Part shown: piece after piece, positions 30,201 to 37,472 of the stretch
Layout of the letters: every line of letters starts with the position of its first letter
Position numbering within the stretch: position 1 is the first letter of the stretch
From: a virus
DNA: 38,434 nucleotides
Direction: 5' to 3' (one strand)
Virus record (IMG/VR): IMGVR_UViG_3300042514_001698
Span: 1 to 38,434 of that record
Notes under the pieces: generated by a model
What the model was told of the DNA's origin: nothing
The model's database searches: none
Seen by the model: the letters and a program-made list of their open reading frames with translations, nothing else
Position numbers and translations under genes: made by a program

Positions 30201-32561
30201 GTCGTCGAGCAGATGGAGGCGGACTTCCTCAACGCCGAACTCTCCGAGAACGACCTCAACCGCGCCGACAACGAGGCCCTCGCCCTCGCCATGCGGGAAA
30301 TCTTCGGCGTCTCCAGCCAATACGCCGTGGCCAAGAAGCTCAAGGAGCTCACCTCCACCGACGATCGGGAGATCCCCGTCACCAAGGTCGAGGGATTCCG
30401 GGAGGAACGCATCACCATCCCCATCCGCTTGGTCGACGCCCTCCTCCGCGGGGAAGTCGCCGGATTCGAACACAATGGCCAGATGGTCGAGCTATCGCCC
30501 CATGACATCGCCGCCCTCGATAAGGCATGGGAACGCTTCACCGAGATGGATGAGAGCGCCCAGACCCGCCGCCGCGTCATCCACATCGACCGGAAGGTCT
30601 CCAAAGGCCAGCGCAAGAGCCTCGGCCAGATGAACCAGCTAGAGGCCCTCCAACTCTACCTCACCATGCGCCAGCCGGACCAGGCCGCCAAGCTCGAGGC
30701 CCTCGGATTCGACCAGGTCACCATGGCCGACCTCGAGGCATGGCTCAAACCAGAGACCAAGGCCCTCGGCGCATGGATGTCCACCTACCTCATGCAGGAC
30801 CAAGACGCCGTCGACGCCATCCACCGCGCCGAGAAAGGTGTCGGCCTCGGCCTCGTCGCCAACTACTTCCCCGTCCGCAATGACGTCTCCCGTGCCGACA
30901 ACGGCGGCCTCTCACTCGACGGCCAAGCACCCATGCAGGCCGGCCGCAGCGTCGGCTTCATCAAGGAGCGCGTCACCAACTACGCCAACCCAGCCGTCGT
31001 CAACGCCGTCGCCGTCTTCCTCGCCCACCGATCTCAGGTGAATTTCTGGAAATCCCACGTCGCACCGCTCCGGGAATGGGGCGGCGTCATCCGGGACGAG
31101 GCATTCGCCACCGCCGTCAAGACCCGCATGGGGGAAACCTACTACAAGACCCTCACCGACCTCCTCCAACGCATCGAGTCCGGCGGCTCCCTCAACGCCT
31201 CCGGCCTCCTCGGCTACGAGCGCGCCCTCAAGCGCCTCCAGAAGACCTTCGCCCTCGGCACCCTCGGCATGCGGATGTCCACCATCCTCGTCAACGCCGG
31301 CGCCGCCATCAACGTCTTCTATGAGATCCCCACCAAGGACGTCTTCCGCGGCCTCTTCCTCGCCATCAAGCGCCCGGAGGCCTTCAAGGATGCCTGGAAC
31401 TCCCCCGCCATCCGCCGCCGGCTCGAGGAAGGCGCCACCTTTGAGGCCCGCATCGCCAAAGCCTCCGGCCCCTCTGACAACCCCGTCATGGCCGTCCTCA
31501 ACGCCACCGCGGAGAAAGGCATGTTTCCCATCAACCTGGTGGACACCACCGCCAACATGCTTGGCGCCGTGGTGGTCTGGGAACACACCCGCACCAAGTC
31601 ACTCCGCGCCGGCCTGGATGAGGCCACCGCCCGCCAAGAGGCAGACGCCAAGGTCGAGCGCCTCTTCCTCCGCGCCGCCCAGCCCACCACCCGCCTCGCC
31701 CGCTCCACCATCGAACAGCGCGTCTTGGACAACCCCCTCTCCGCCTTCCTCGCCATGTTCATCAGCGAGCCGCGGAAAAACCTCGCCATCACCTACATGG
31801 CCGTCCGCGAGCTCGCCACCGGCAAAGGCACCTACGGCAAGCAGATGGCCGCCCAGCAAGCATTCGTCGGCCTCGTTGTCGGCCTGGCCCTGGAGCACCT
31901 CCTCCGCTCCTTCTACGCCGCCTTCGCCAAAGCAGAGCCGGAAGACGAGGACACCCTCCTCGCCCGCTTCCTCAGCAACCTCACCGACCCCAAGAGCCTC
32001 GCCCAGCTCTTTCTCGTCTCCCACCTCCGCGCCGTCCCCGTCTTCGGCCAGGCATGGGACTTCGGCGTCGCCAAGGCCCTCGACAAGCCCGTCTTCGACC
32101 GCAGCCCCAACCCCCTCGTCAAGCTCCTCGATTCCCCCAAGCACATCTCCACCCTCTTCGAAGGCACCACCACCCAGCAAGCCGACAGCGCCACCACCCT
32201 CGTCCAGTCCCTCGGCACCACCATCCCCGGCGGCTCAGTCGTCGCCCAGGCCGCCAACATCGCAGACTTCGCCCTCGGCGTCGCCGCCTCCTCCGGCGTC
32301 GACCTGTCTGACGAGGACCGCATTGCCCGCCTCAAGACCCGCTACTCCAAGTTCAACACCGCCCTCCAGGACGAGCTTGGCAAGACCACCCGGGAAGACG
32401 GCACCATCGACAAGGACATCCAGCGCCGCAAACACGCCGCCCTCGCCGACAAACTCCGCGCCGACCTCGCCCCGCTCACCCCCGAGCTCCGCGCCAAAGC
32501 CCTCGAAGCCATCGACCCACCCGAGAAGGTCCTCAAGCTCATGACCCTCCCCAAGCCATAA
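24210..32561 (+). CDS. Giant internal/ejected polyvalent protein, 2783 aa (T7 gp16 position)
   Basis: One uninterrupted frame of 2783 residues, over a fifth of the genome and about twice T7 gp16 (1318). By position it is the inner-membrane ejection protein. A hydrophobic stretch lies near 490-515 (SLPVMVYAALPYGVGLPVVV) and another near 640-660. Around residue 1185 comes LAAVHNLTAENLAFADSLGGLAVPSIAIV followed by GFGEITLLGG, a segment I recall from large polyvalent proteins of phages and conjugative elements. Long charged helices fill 1500-2100. Near 2345-2480 are ALGTLGMRMSTILVNAGAAINVF and related helices of the polyvalent C-terminal type. No lytic transglycosylase motif was seen at the N-terminus. 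Such proteins enter the cell with the DNA and act on defences or DNA; which activities exist here is not known. Confidence 0.8.
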   Translation: MAELLADPSPVAPAADDLSLYPTPQSPRTPLDIATSREALIPELMEPLKPENQVAYLDPDGRPLTQLDVELKAWQQLQNAQYWRDYQPGATPTPQDRLKEPLLARNKAELAKYEAYRLGRGEEPFQYLEKAQQQQESRTWRQRLPVLTKLFSGPATMADALPADQRQPFLANFAHSLDPDRDKMQAANKMLVAEMTGTPMDQLYDLWPAYRTQYAQAALGATGPVDDATFYSLAGKKLNQESTDVQSLEDVANIARQAAIRSIPVKQAMAEAKAKAGDNWTRYAPAARSAYAGILSDFSDKEITLARTLFEFTGKQQGVEVAQIAGADPDRFAAYGKLTPQERENVLGLMAIQAASEGQDIDAYFSRLGAAVTSGTRGIAEDLVTSGIKSQADYAAEILKSGVLYTPAPADDAEPNTNTFFFEADNAEQVAKRTGKLEEAARPITPKERAYLERLRDNQSGAAAFLQDAKANLPKLRRYVDNERNGFWDSMGDYSVMAAESLPVMVYAALPYGVGLPVVVETYAQRDLRALELSSPNADPETREALAYSGAILQAGIDRLQVLTLGARLPKLNATLLKMGLPGKAAVFTGRWAGVTAMETVQELGQDITPTVLQAVASAFNDDIGGVDFEKKFGQLYDSLGDIAGVSMIFSFVGSLGSTTADYINAPEIKKILTDREGLALAGFSPETIEQVATTAATNPLAAAEELKVATIETTPEQRKANSRAALEKIKQEAKQAPTAQEAGIPTIERLEDGTFAVIYPDGTQDIAETDTDAWAAVRAWELDEAVTQETAIRDYIKFLEGYHEGNPELQVRGTYTGKEVSFDTWAKGSKERIDQAHARVRIHMAQSGLDLSPDEVVDLTRYLILGSSRNSYGAGVTRIAIQINKARQSNAPDAPTGATVLTPIEEHAEGIAKWMMETGKKSEAWFIENIRATEAATGQLTLPDNLADLSPEARSQQIVEAFSRLAVANAVGKVPDSKLPAALKAVFRAIKETITEILRLATDIARIRQDGKMDAEFGYWLDVSAGLNEEYYGENMRMAMEADLLADAMAGFPEISTSIKGRLPHPETLEKSGHPLAGEVRSLYNEIRTNPQSGASKSARTRTANEFFLAPGVNEDLDFIRDRLNQIGFDFLTPAEMLDAAISSVAYGKPVYATGNPDVEAAFAGESFAIAKTEGVFPKASAAAGSLDGPDLAAVHNLTAENLAFADSLGGLAVPSIAIVPVGQAIAGFGEITLLGGRPLADPDRNPVFDADAYTARFPSPEYKKVPMKKAQAAVDMLRPFTKAMEDRSSIDALWDNSVNRPDPDRIISTLKRDASAKAAYLATLGITVEPIRRELVSSDDIIRTKAFQKFLAAGGSVSPAYDDEAGHLALADVIRAAATEKANKKHREPARRERFLKLYLQAHLNPDGTVYRLMDFERRVRNLGRQEVDRHATNDALDGALAGKEADFYTWVETTVRSLFEEPRIKLRGKLVPYTIENIAEAMIAGRTAGVEKGMTFSEGKARAMASRRFSSLEQLRQAAGSQILPEDQVTTLREAVSKRLSQWRENIAPFYRWKSVWDAMDNSMEALGRYLKGPRSKTRMTSALAALDFVDVPVELVEEAMEIGQDFLATPVPYFESKPQRVVRLNEFKAAVVPADASPQTLEILSRHGITVHTLPPDASSRDLSARAEVISSISGISFAIARASSPLITAIEDLAAAPNAEAKTVIYQRMKSKVREVRDRFESRRLTAPLMGLMEEEDQDSRFRMIRDLATLEAVSKALPPAIRGKLIGSFRRMENLRTPSGREAYMLVLLPKIEQALENHLATQFRAQIRREFDRGAIKVSDSRTRGGKIGAAAHKVFEEARKAMTLAPEQAEATAEKLRDELENAPNVTPERLEELDGRIAALELFQDYENADSARLEEALQLLKDVYADGRREWLEILTARRDARAASVGALRVGLNMDRPIDYSERPKAKRADEKLLRKLSEGFMASFISNSQKIRRLAELTDDPTAIAVVEQMEADFLNAELSENDLNRADNEALALAMREIFGVSSQYAVAKKLKELTSTDDREIPVTKVEGFREERITIPIRLVDALLRGEVAGFEHNGQMVELSPHDIAALDKAWERFTEMDESAQTRRRVIHIDRKVSKGQRKSLGQMNQLEALQLYLTMRQPDQAAKLEALGFDQVTMADLEAWLKPETKALGAWMSTYLMQDQDAVDAIHRAEKGVGLGLVANYFPVRNDVSRADNGGLSLDGQAPMQAGRSVGFIKERVTNYANPAVVNAVAVFLAHRSQVNFWKSHVAPLREWGGVIRDEAFATAVKTRMGETYYKTLTDLLQRIESGGSLNASGLLGYERALKRLQKTFALGTLGMRMSTILVNAGAAINVFYEIPTKDVFRGLFLAIKRPEAFKDAWNSPAIRRRLEEGATFEARIAKASGPSDNPVMAVLNATAEKGMFPINLVDTTANMLGAVVVWEHTRTKSLRAGLDEATARQEADAKVERLFLRAAQPTTRLARSTIEQRVLDNPLSAFLAMFISEPRKNLAITYMAVRELATGKGTYGKQMAAQQAFVGLVVGLALEHLLRSFYAAFAKAEPEDEDTLLARFLSNLTDPKSLAQLFLVSHLRAVPVFGQAWDFGVAKALDKPVFDRSPNPLVKLLDSPKHISTLFEGTTTQQADSATTLVQSLGTTIPGGSVVAQAANIADFALGVAASSGVDLSDEDRIARLKTRYSKFNTALQDELGKTTREDGTIDKDIQRRKHAALADKLRADLAPLTPELRAKALEAIDPPEKVLKLMTLPKP

Positions 32562-32565
32562 GCTC

Positions 32566-32580
32566 CCGAGCTGGGCAATC
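32566..32580 (+). repeat. 15-nt CCCGAGCTGGGCAAT motif (copy 3)
   Basis: CCCGAGCTGGGCAAT starts four bases after the stop of the giant gene and 49 nt before the tail fibre start, in a gap of only 53 nt. It differs at one base from each of the copies at 13009 and 16761. A promoter or processing signal for the distal tail genes is possible. Confidence 0.5.
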
Positions 32581-32614
32581 GTCCCCCGCCCGCGCCCCGC
32601 CATAGCTTCCCACC

Positions 32615-33616
32615 ATGGCGGTCAGCTCCACGGTTATCCTCTCCCAATACCCCGGGAACGACTCCACCGTCGTCGCCTACCCCACCGACTTCTACTTCCA
32701 GGACGAGGAATGGATCCGCGTCCAGGTCATGGATGAGGACGGCGTCGTCACCGCCCTCGCCCTTGGAGACGACTTCACCGTCACCGGCGCCGGAGATCCA
32801 GACGGCGGAGAGATCCTCACCACCGAGGCATGGGACTCCACCCACACCCTCACCATTTACCGGATCGTCCCCTTCACCCAGACATTGGAGCTGGAATACA
32901 ACGACCGCCTCCCCTCCGCACTCCTGGAGCGGTCCCTGGACAAGCTCACCTACATGGTCCAGCAGCTCGCCGGCAACACCGCCACCGGCGACCGCTCACT
33001 CCGCTTCCCCTTCTCGGAGCCCACCGCCAACGAGACCACCCTCCCGACCCCTGTCCTCCGCCGGGACTCGCTCATTTACTTTAACGCCACCACCGGCGAG
33101 CTTGAAGTCCTCCCCCGCCTGGACCTCATCGAGGACATCACCGCCGCCCTGGGTGATGACTCCACCGACTTCGCCAGCCTCACCACCGGCAACACCTTCG
33201 CCGGCACCCAGACATTTGAGGCAGCCGTCACCCTGGATTCCACCCTGGCCGTCACCGGCACCGCCACCCACAACGGCGCCGTCACCTTCAACAAGCGCGT
33301 CTCCTTTGGCCTCGTCACCCTCACCGACGCCGCCACCGTCACATGGGACGCCAGCCTCGGCAACCTCCTCACCGTCACCCTCGCCGGAGACCGCACCCTC
33401 GCCAACCCCACCAACCTCGCCCCCGGGACCTACATCCTCCGCGTCGTCCAGGGAACCGGCGGAAACCACACCTTGGCCTTTGGCTCCAACTACCGCTTCC
33501 CGGCCGGCGCCGCTCCCGTCCTCACGATCGAGGAAGGCGGCGTCGACATCCTTACGCTCATCAACTTTTCCGGCACAGACGTCCTCGTCCTCGCCTCCAA
33601 CGACTTCCAGGCCTAG
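32615..33616 (+). CDS. Tail fibre protein with T7 gp17-type N-terminus
   Basis: A 333-residue fibre. Residues 1-120 match the T7 tail-fibre N-terminal domain (PF03906) that attaches to the tail: STVILSQYPGNDSTVVAYPTDFYFQDEEWIRVQVMDEDGVVTAL, then LTIYRIVPFTQTLELEYNDRLPSALLERSLDKLTYMVQQL. The rest is repetitive beta structure (TFAGTQTFEAAVTLDSTLAVTGTATHNGAVTFNKRVSFG) ending in a compact domain (NHTLAFGSNYRFPAGAAPVLTIEEGGVDILTLINF) common at fibre tips. No receptor-binding head is present, so the following proteins probably dock on it. Leader CCCACC before ATG. Confidence 0.88.
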   Translation: MAVSSTVILSQYPGNDSTVVAYPTDFYFQDEEWIRVQVMDEDGVVTALALGDDFTVTGAGDPDGGEILTTEAWDSTHTLTIYRIVPFTQTLELEYNDRLPSALLERSLDKLTYMVQQLAGNTATGDRSLRFPFSEPTANETTLPTPVLRRDSLIYFNATTGELEVLPRLDLIEDITAALGDDSTDFASLTTGNTFAGTQTFEAAVTLDSTLAVTGTATHNGAVTFNKRVSFGLVTLTDAATVTWDASLGNLLTVTLAGDRTLANPTNLAPGTYILRVVQGTGGNHTLAFGSNYRFPAGAAPVLTIEEGGVDILTLINFSGTDVLVLASNDFQA

Positions 33617-33621
33617 CCCTC

Positions 33622-34386
33622 ATGTCACTCCCCTTCCCAGCCGGCTTCCTTAGCCCCGCCCTCGCCTCCATGACATGGCAGGAGATCGCCGCCGACCTCG
33701 GCGCATGGGGCGTCTACCGCGCCGACACCGGCGTCACCGTCGACGGCTCGGATGGCATCATCTCCATCGCCGACCAGTCCGGCAACGGCCGCACCCTCAC
33801 CGACACCTACGCCACCACCACCAAGCGCGCCATCTCCTCCGCCGGCCTCCTCGTCACCGACCTCACCGCCCAGGACTCATTCCGCGGCACCCACGCCGAC
33901 CTCAGCAGCGCCAACCACCAATACGGCCGCATCATCGTCGCCGTCAAAGAAGTCACCGCCTTCGGCCGCCACCTCATCAACATCTACCAGGAGAACAACA
34001 CCTCCACCGCCAAGCTCTCCGGCGTCGGCGAAAGCTCCGGGAACTGGGCCACCAACCTCGACGAACTTTCCGGCACTAGCCACAACGGCTACCAACTCCC
34101 CGGCACCGCCACCCCGTTCATCGTCGACTACTCGACCAGCCCCAGCACCACCACCGCCGCCGCCACCCTCTACCGGGACAACATCCCCATCCGCACCCTC
34201 ACCGGCAGCAGCGCCCAGGGCATGAACATCATCGGCTTTGGCTCCCGCGCAGACAAAGGAAACTTCGGCAGCGACGCCAAGATCGCAGCATGGGTCATCC
34301 TCGCAGACAACCGCGCCCACCTCAACAACACCGACGCCATCAAGATCGCCCGCATGAAACAGCTCATGCTTGCAGAGTTCTCCTAG
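33622..34386 (+). CDS. Lectin-like (LamG/concanavalin-type) tail protein
   Basis: A 254-residue strand-rich protein. LGAWGVYRADTGVTVDGSDGIISIADQSGNGRTLTDTYATTTKRA is the usual start of concanavalin-like jelly-roll domains in phage and secreted proteins ('w.D.SGNG...'). Strands continue to GMNIIGFGSRADKGNFGSDAKIAAWVILADNRAHLNNTDAIKIARMKQLMLAEF, the typical ending. It probably binds cell-surface glycan as a fibre accessory or receptor-binding unit. The start at 33622 follows the fibre stop by 5 nt. Confidence 0.7.
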   Translation: MSLPFPAGFLSPALASMTWQEIAADLGAWGVYRADTGVTVDGSDGIISIADQSGNGRTLTDTYATTTKRAISSAGLLVTDLTAQDSFRGTHADLSSANHQYGRIIVAVKEVTAFGRHLINIYQENNTSTAKLSGVGESSGNWATNLDELSGTSHNGYQLPGTATPFIVDYSTSPSTTTAAATLYRDNIPIRTLTGSSAQGMNIIGFGSRADKGNFGSDAKIAAWVILADNRAHLNNTDAIKIARMKQLMLAEFS

Positions 34387-34407
34387 CACCACCCCATCAC
34401 CAACCTT

Positions 34408-34704
34408 ATGCCAAACCTCACCGCCGCCAACAACCCGCTCACCGAAAACGGCGAGTTCATCCTCTCCGGCCTCATCCCCGGCAAGGAATACCTCCTCACC
34501 CTCAAGGGAGAATTTGACGGCGCCACCGTCACCCTCACCACCCAGTCATCCGCGGACCTCTCCGTCTTTGACCCCGTCACCGATGGCGCATGGACCGCAG
34601 ACGCCGAGGACCGCGTTGTCATGCCCTCCTCCCAGGCATGCTTCACCGTCACCGACGCCGACACCGCCACCGCCATCCGCCTCACCTTCGTCCCCATCTC
34701 CTAA
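34408..34704 (+). CDS. Small beta-rich tail accessory protein, 98 aa
   Basis: A 98-residue protein made almost wholly of strands: NPLTENGEFILSGLIPGKEYLLTLKGEFDGATVTLTTQSSADLSVFDPVTDGAWTADAEDRVVMPSSQACFTVTDADTATAIRLTFVPI. The outline (Leu-Ile-Pro-Gly-Lys-x-Tyr, ending FVPI) is that of small beta-sandwich proteins often found between fibre genes. A structural or fibre-capping role is likely. The stop shares a base with the next start (TAATG). Confidence 0.6.
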   Translation: MPNLTAANNPLTENGEFILSGLIPGKEYLLTLKGEFDGATVTLTTQSSADLSVFDPVTDGAWTADAEDRVVMPSSQACFTVTDADTATAIRLTFVPIS

Positions 34705-36383
34705 TGTCCCTCCTCGCCTCCACCGGCATCCTCGCAGCCACCGGCATCCTCTCCGGCCGCGGGATACTCTCCAGCCCCCCGGCGGTGGAGCCGCGAGTCA
34801 TCACCGGGACGCCATATCCCGGTGAAACCTTGACGAGCACGATTACCGGACAGTGGGCAGTCGATGGCGTGTCGATTGATGGCGAGACTAGCGCAACTCT
34901 TGTCGTGCCGGACACCGCGACCGCTGGCGATCTAATCACCTGCGGCAATAGCAACGCGCTAGAGGTAATTGGAATCCTCGATTACATCGACCCTTATGTC
35001 GCGTTTGAGAAGGCGTCTGGCGTTCTGGAATCTGACAACAGCGCAGCGGAGGATGGCGAAATCGTCACGACGTGGCAAAATCGCGGCTCTTACAACGACG
35101 CGTTGCTAACCCTTGCGGGTGGGCCAACATGGAACAACACCAACTCGCGGGTTGCGTTCAGCGGGGCTACTGGAATCGGAATGCGCTCCAGCTTGGCGCG
35201 CTTCGCATATTCAACGAACATTCCCGACGGTGCCGGGGAAACCGCCGGAAATGGATTCACGATCACCGGGCTCTGCCGAGCCTCAGACGGAACGTGGTGG
35301 GCGGCGAACCACGGGCAAGGTCTTGGCTCAAGCGTTTTTGCGACATCGCTGGTTCACCTTTCCGCTGACTTCACCACCAAACTTGACGAGATCCTGCTGG
35401 TGCCGCTTTTCCCCTCGATCGGCTCAATCCAGGGTATCACGCTTGAGGCTGACGGGTCGATCTGGTTTGCGTCGACCGACGAAAACAAGCTACGCCATGT
35501 CTCTACGTCTGGCGTCGATTTGGGAAGTATCAACACCGCATCATCGCCGAACGCTTTGGTTTATCGCGCGAGCGACAACAAGCTGATTACCGGCGCAGGT
35601 GCTGCGGTTAACCTCTACGATGCGACCAGTGGATCGCTCACAGGGACATTGCCATACACGGCCGGGATGGATCATTTCCACCTTTGTGCAAACGGTGATT
35701 TGCTCGCGACGATTGGCAGCAACGGCAGCGATGCCGAGGTTTGGCTCCTCCACTCTGGCGGCACCGCTTGGCGGCGCTTGTGCGTGCTGCACGGCTCACT
35801 CGCCGTGGAGGGCATTTATTGGGATGAGTCCGCCAACCTGCTCCACATCGCAAACGATGAGCGATATCATCTCGGAGCCGCTTACAAAAACCGGATCGCG
35901 ACCTACAACGTGCCGCCGCGCTATCTGTCGGTGGTGGAATTGCACGCGCGGGTCAAGTTGGGGACGCGCGCCAAAACCGAATGCTTTCTCGGCATCGGTG
36001 AACCAGTCGACGGGTCAGGGTTTGGCCTATTTGTGCTGAGCGGCAACAACACCGCCCTGCGGATTTTCGCCAACACCTCGTCCGGCACCAGCCAGCGCGT
36101 GCAGCGGGATGTCACGGTTTCCAACCTGACGACCGAGAGCGTCATCCGGGTCAAGCTCGATCTCGCCAACGATGTCATCTCCATCTGGCAAAACGGGACA
36201 CTGATTTCCAACTCCCAATCCGCCGCCGCCTGCGGGCCGGAAATGCTAATGCGCGCGGTTGGCATCGGTCGCGCCGCCGAAGAAGGCGACCGGAGTTGCT
36301 CCGGTGAAGTCGCATCGGCCTATGTAACGCCTGCGCTCACCACCCGCCAGGCCGCCGACCTCCTCGCCCACATGCAAGCCTAG
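34704..36383 (+). CDS. Receptor-binding protein: beta-propeller-like plus lectin-like domain
   Basis: A 559-residue protein. Residues 1-90 are a short repetitive start (LLASTGILAATGILSGRGIL) and an Ig-like segment (TGTPYPGETLTSTITGQWAVDGVSIDGETSATLVV). About 100-160 and 430-559 together look like a split lectin-like jelly roll. The middle (about 185-430) has repeated blades such as ITGLCRASDGTWWAANHG, IQGITLEADGSIWFASTDENKLRHVSTSG and HFHLCANGDLLATIGSNGSDAEVW, the style of a beta-propeller. Codon use changes sharply at about 34790 and returns to the phage norm only near 36340, so the receptor-binding part was exchanged as a module. Confidence 0.75.
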   Translation: MSLLASTGILAATGILSGRGILSSPPAVEPRVITGTPYPGETLTSTITGQWAVDGVSIDGETSATLVVPDTATAGDLITCGNSNALEVIGILDYIDPYVAFEKASGVLESDNSAAEDGEIVTTWQNRGSYNDALLTLAGGPTWNNTNSRVAFSGATGIGMRSSLARFAYSTNIPDGAGETAGNGFTITGLCRASDGTWWAANHGQGLGSSVFATSLVHLSADFTTKLDEILLVPLFPSIGSIQGITLEADGSIWFASTDENKLRHVSTSGVDLGSINTASSPNALVYRASDNKLITGAGAAVNLYDATSGSLTGTLPYTAGMDHFHLCANGDLLATIGSNGSDAEVWLLHSGGTAWRRLCVLHGSLAVEGIYWDESANLLHIANDERYHLGAAYKNRIATYNVPPRYLSVVELHARVKLGTRAKTECFLGIGEPVDGSGFGLFVLSGNNTALRIFANTSSGTSQRVQRDVTVSNLTTESVIRVKLDLANDVISIWQNGTLISNSQSAAACGPEMLMRAVGIGRAAEEGDRSCSGEVASAYVTPALTTRQAADLLAHMQA

Positions 36384-36394
36384 CAAGCAAACCC

Positions 36395-36772
36395 ATGACC
36401 CCCGCCTTCCCTCTACCGCTGAAGTTCTCCGACGCCGGAATGCGCGGCGGCAGCCGGCTCTTCGCCTTGGATGCCCCCTTCGAGTATGTCGGCAGCGTCA
36501 TCATTCGGGTCCCGGAAGGATTTGTCACCGATGGCGCCAGCGTCCCCCGCCTGTTCTGGTCCCTCCTCGGACCATTCGGGTCCTACTTCTCCGCCGCCAT
36601 TATCCACGATTTCCTCTACTCCGAGCACAACCGCATCTTCCCCCGCCAGGAGTGCGACTGGATCTTCCTCGAGGCCATGGCCGCCTCCGGCGTCGGCTGG
36701 CTCACCCGCCGCACCATCTACCGCGCCGTCCGCCTCGGTGGCGCCAGCCGCTTCAAAGGACGCCTATCATGA
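36395..36772 (+). CDS. DUF1353 protein
   Basis: A 125-residue protein matching DUF1353 (PF07087): a strand with FEYVGSVIIRVPEGFVTDGASVPRLFWSLLGPFGSYFSAAIIHDFLYS, a second helix with RQECDWIFLEAMAASGVGWLTRRTIYRAVRLGG. The conserved HD.LY and the DxxF positions are present. The family is common in phages near lysis and tail genes; its function is not established. The stop overlaps a 39-residue frame (ATGA). Confidence 0.9.
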   Translation: MTPAFPLPLKFSDAGMRGGSRLFALDAPFEYVGSVIIRVPEGFVTDGASVPRLFWSLLGPFGSYFSAAIIHDFLYSEHNRIFPRQECDWIFLEAMAASGVGWLTRRTIYRAVRLGGASRFKGRLS

Positions 36773-36888
36773 AATTCATGCCGCTCCTTACCGCCCTCTA
36801 TTTCTCCGGCGCTCAAGTGCTCGGCGAGATCATGCCGCGCCTCCCACAGCGCAACCTCGAACGATTTGAACGCCCCCGCGCCCGATGA
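36769..36888 (+). CDS. Possible 39-aa peptide in the lysis cassette
   Basis: This frame is coupled at both ends by ATGA overlaps (36769-36772 with DUF1353 and 36885-36888 with the endolysin), which argues that it is translated. The product has a hydrophobic first third (MKFMPLLTALYFSGAQVLGEI) and a basic end (RLPQRNLERFERPRAR), compatible with a small membrane or signal-like peptide. It may be a lysis accessory, or only a translational bridge between the two genes. Confidence 0.5.
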   Translation: MKFMPLLTALYFSGAQVLGEIMPRLPQRNLERFERPRAR

Positions 36889-37448
36889 CACCCGCCCAAA
36901 TCTCCGCCCTCCAAGAGCGCATCGGCACCACCCCGGACGGATTCTGGGGACCCAAGTCCATCGCCGCCTGCCAAGCGCACCTCCGCGCCCTCATGCCCCG
37001 GGACAACCCATGGCCAGCCACCTACCAAGCAAGCCTCACCGCATTCTACGGCGCCCCCGGTGATGAATCGCGCCTCGTCAACCTCCCCGTCCACGACCTC
37101 CCCGTCTACTACGACGGCATCCGCTGCAAAACCATCCGCTGCAACGCCAAGGTAGCCACCACCCTCCGCGCCATCCTCGAGGACATCGCCGCCGGCCCGC
37201 ACTCCCTATTCCTCGCCCACTACGCCGGATGCTACAACAACCGCGTCATGCGCGGCGGATCCACCCCCAGCCTCCACGCCCGCGGCGCCGCCATCGACCT
37301 CTGGCCCGACAACAACGGCAACCACGCCCACTGGCCCACCGCCGCCACCATGCCCCTGGACATCATGGAAGCCTTCGCCCGCCGCGGCTGGCTATCCGCC
37401 GGCGCATTCTGGTCCCGCGACGCCATGCATTTCCAAGCCACCCGCTAG
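36885..37448 (+). CDS. Endolysin, M15-type peptidase with peptidoglycan-binding start
   Basis: A 187-residue lysis enzyme. Residues 1-35 (AQISALQERIGTTPDGFWGPKSIAACQAHL) match the repeat of a peptidoglycan-binding domain. The catalytic part has the zinc-site motif SLHARGAAIDLWP (H at about 131, D at about 138) and the late WSRDAMHFQ (H at about 182), as in D-Ala-D-Ala/M15 peptidases that cut the stem peptide. No signal peptide is visible, so release must depend on a holin; the next gene is a candidate. Start by ATGA overlap with the 39-residue frame. Confidence 0.85.
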   Translation: MTPAQISALQERIGTTPDGFWGPKSIAACQAHLRALMPRDNPWPATYQASLTAFYGAPGDESRLVNLPVHDLPVYYDGIRCKTIRCNAKVATTLRAILEDIAAGPHSLFLAHYAGCYNNRVMRGGSTPSLHARGAAIDLWPDNNGNHAHWPTAATMPLDIMEAFARRGWLSAGAFWSRDAMHFQATR

Positions 37449-37472
37449 CCCACCCACAACCCACCCGCACCC

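Noticed and set aside
32615-36383. Diversity-generating retroelement, as in BPP-1
   Set aside because: No reverse transcriptase, template repeat or matching variable repeat was seen near the fibre genes.
36600-36608. Single DnaA-box-like TTATCCACG
   Set aside because: It encodes the conserved Ile-His-Asp of DUF1353 and stands alone, so it is best explained by coding.
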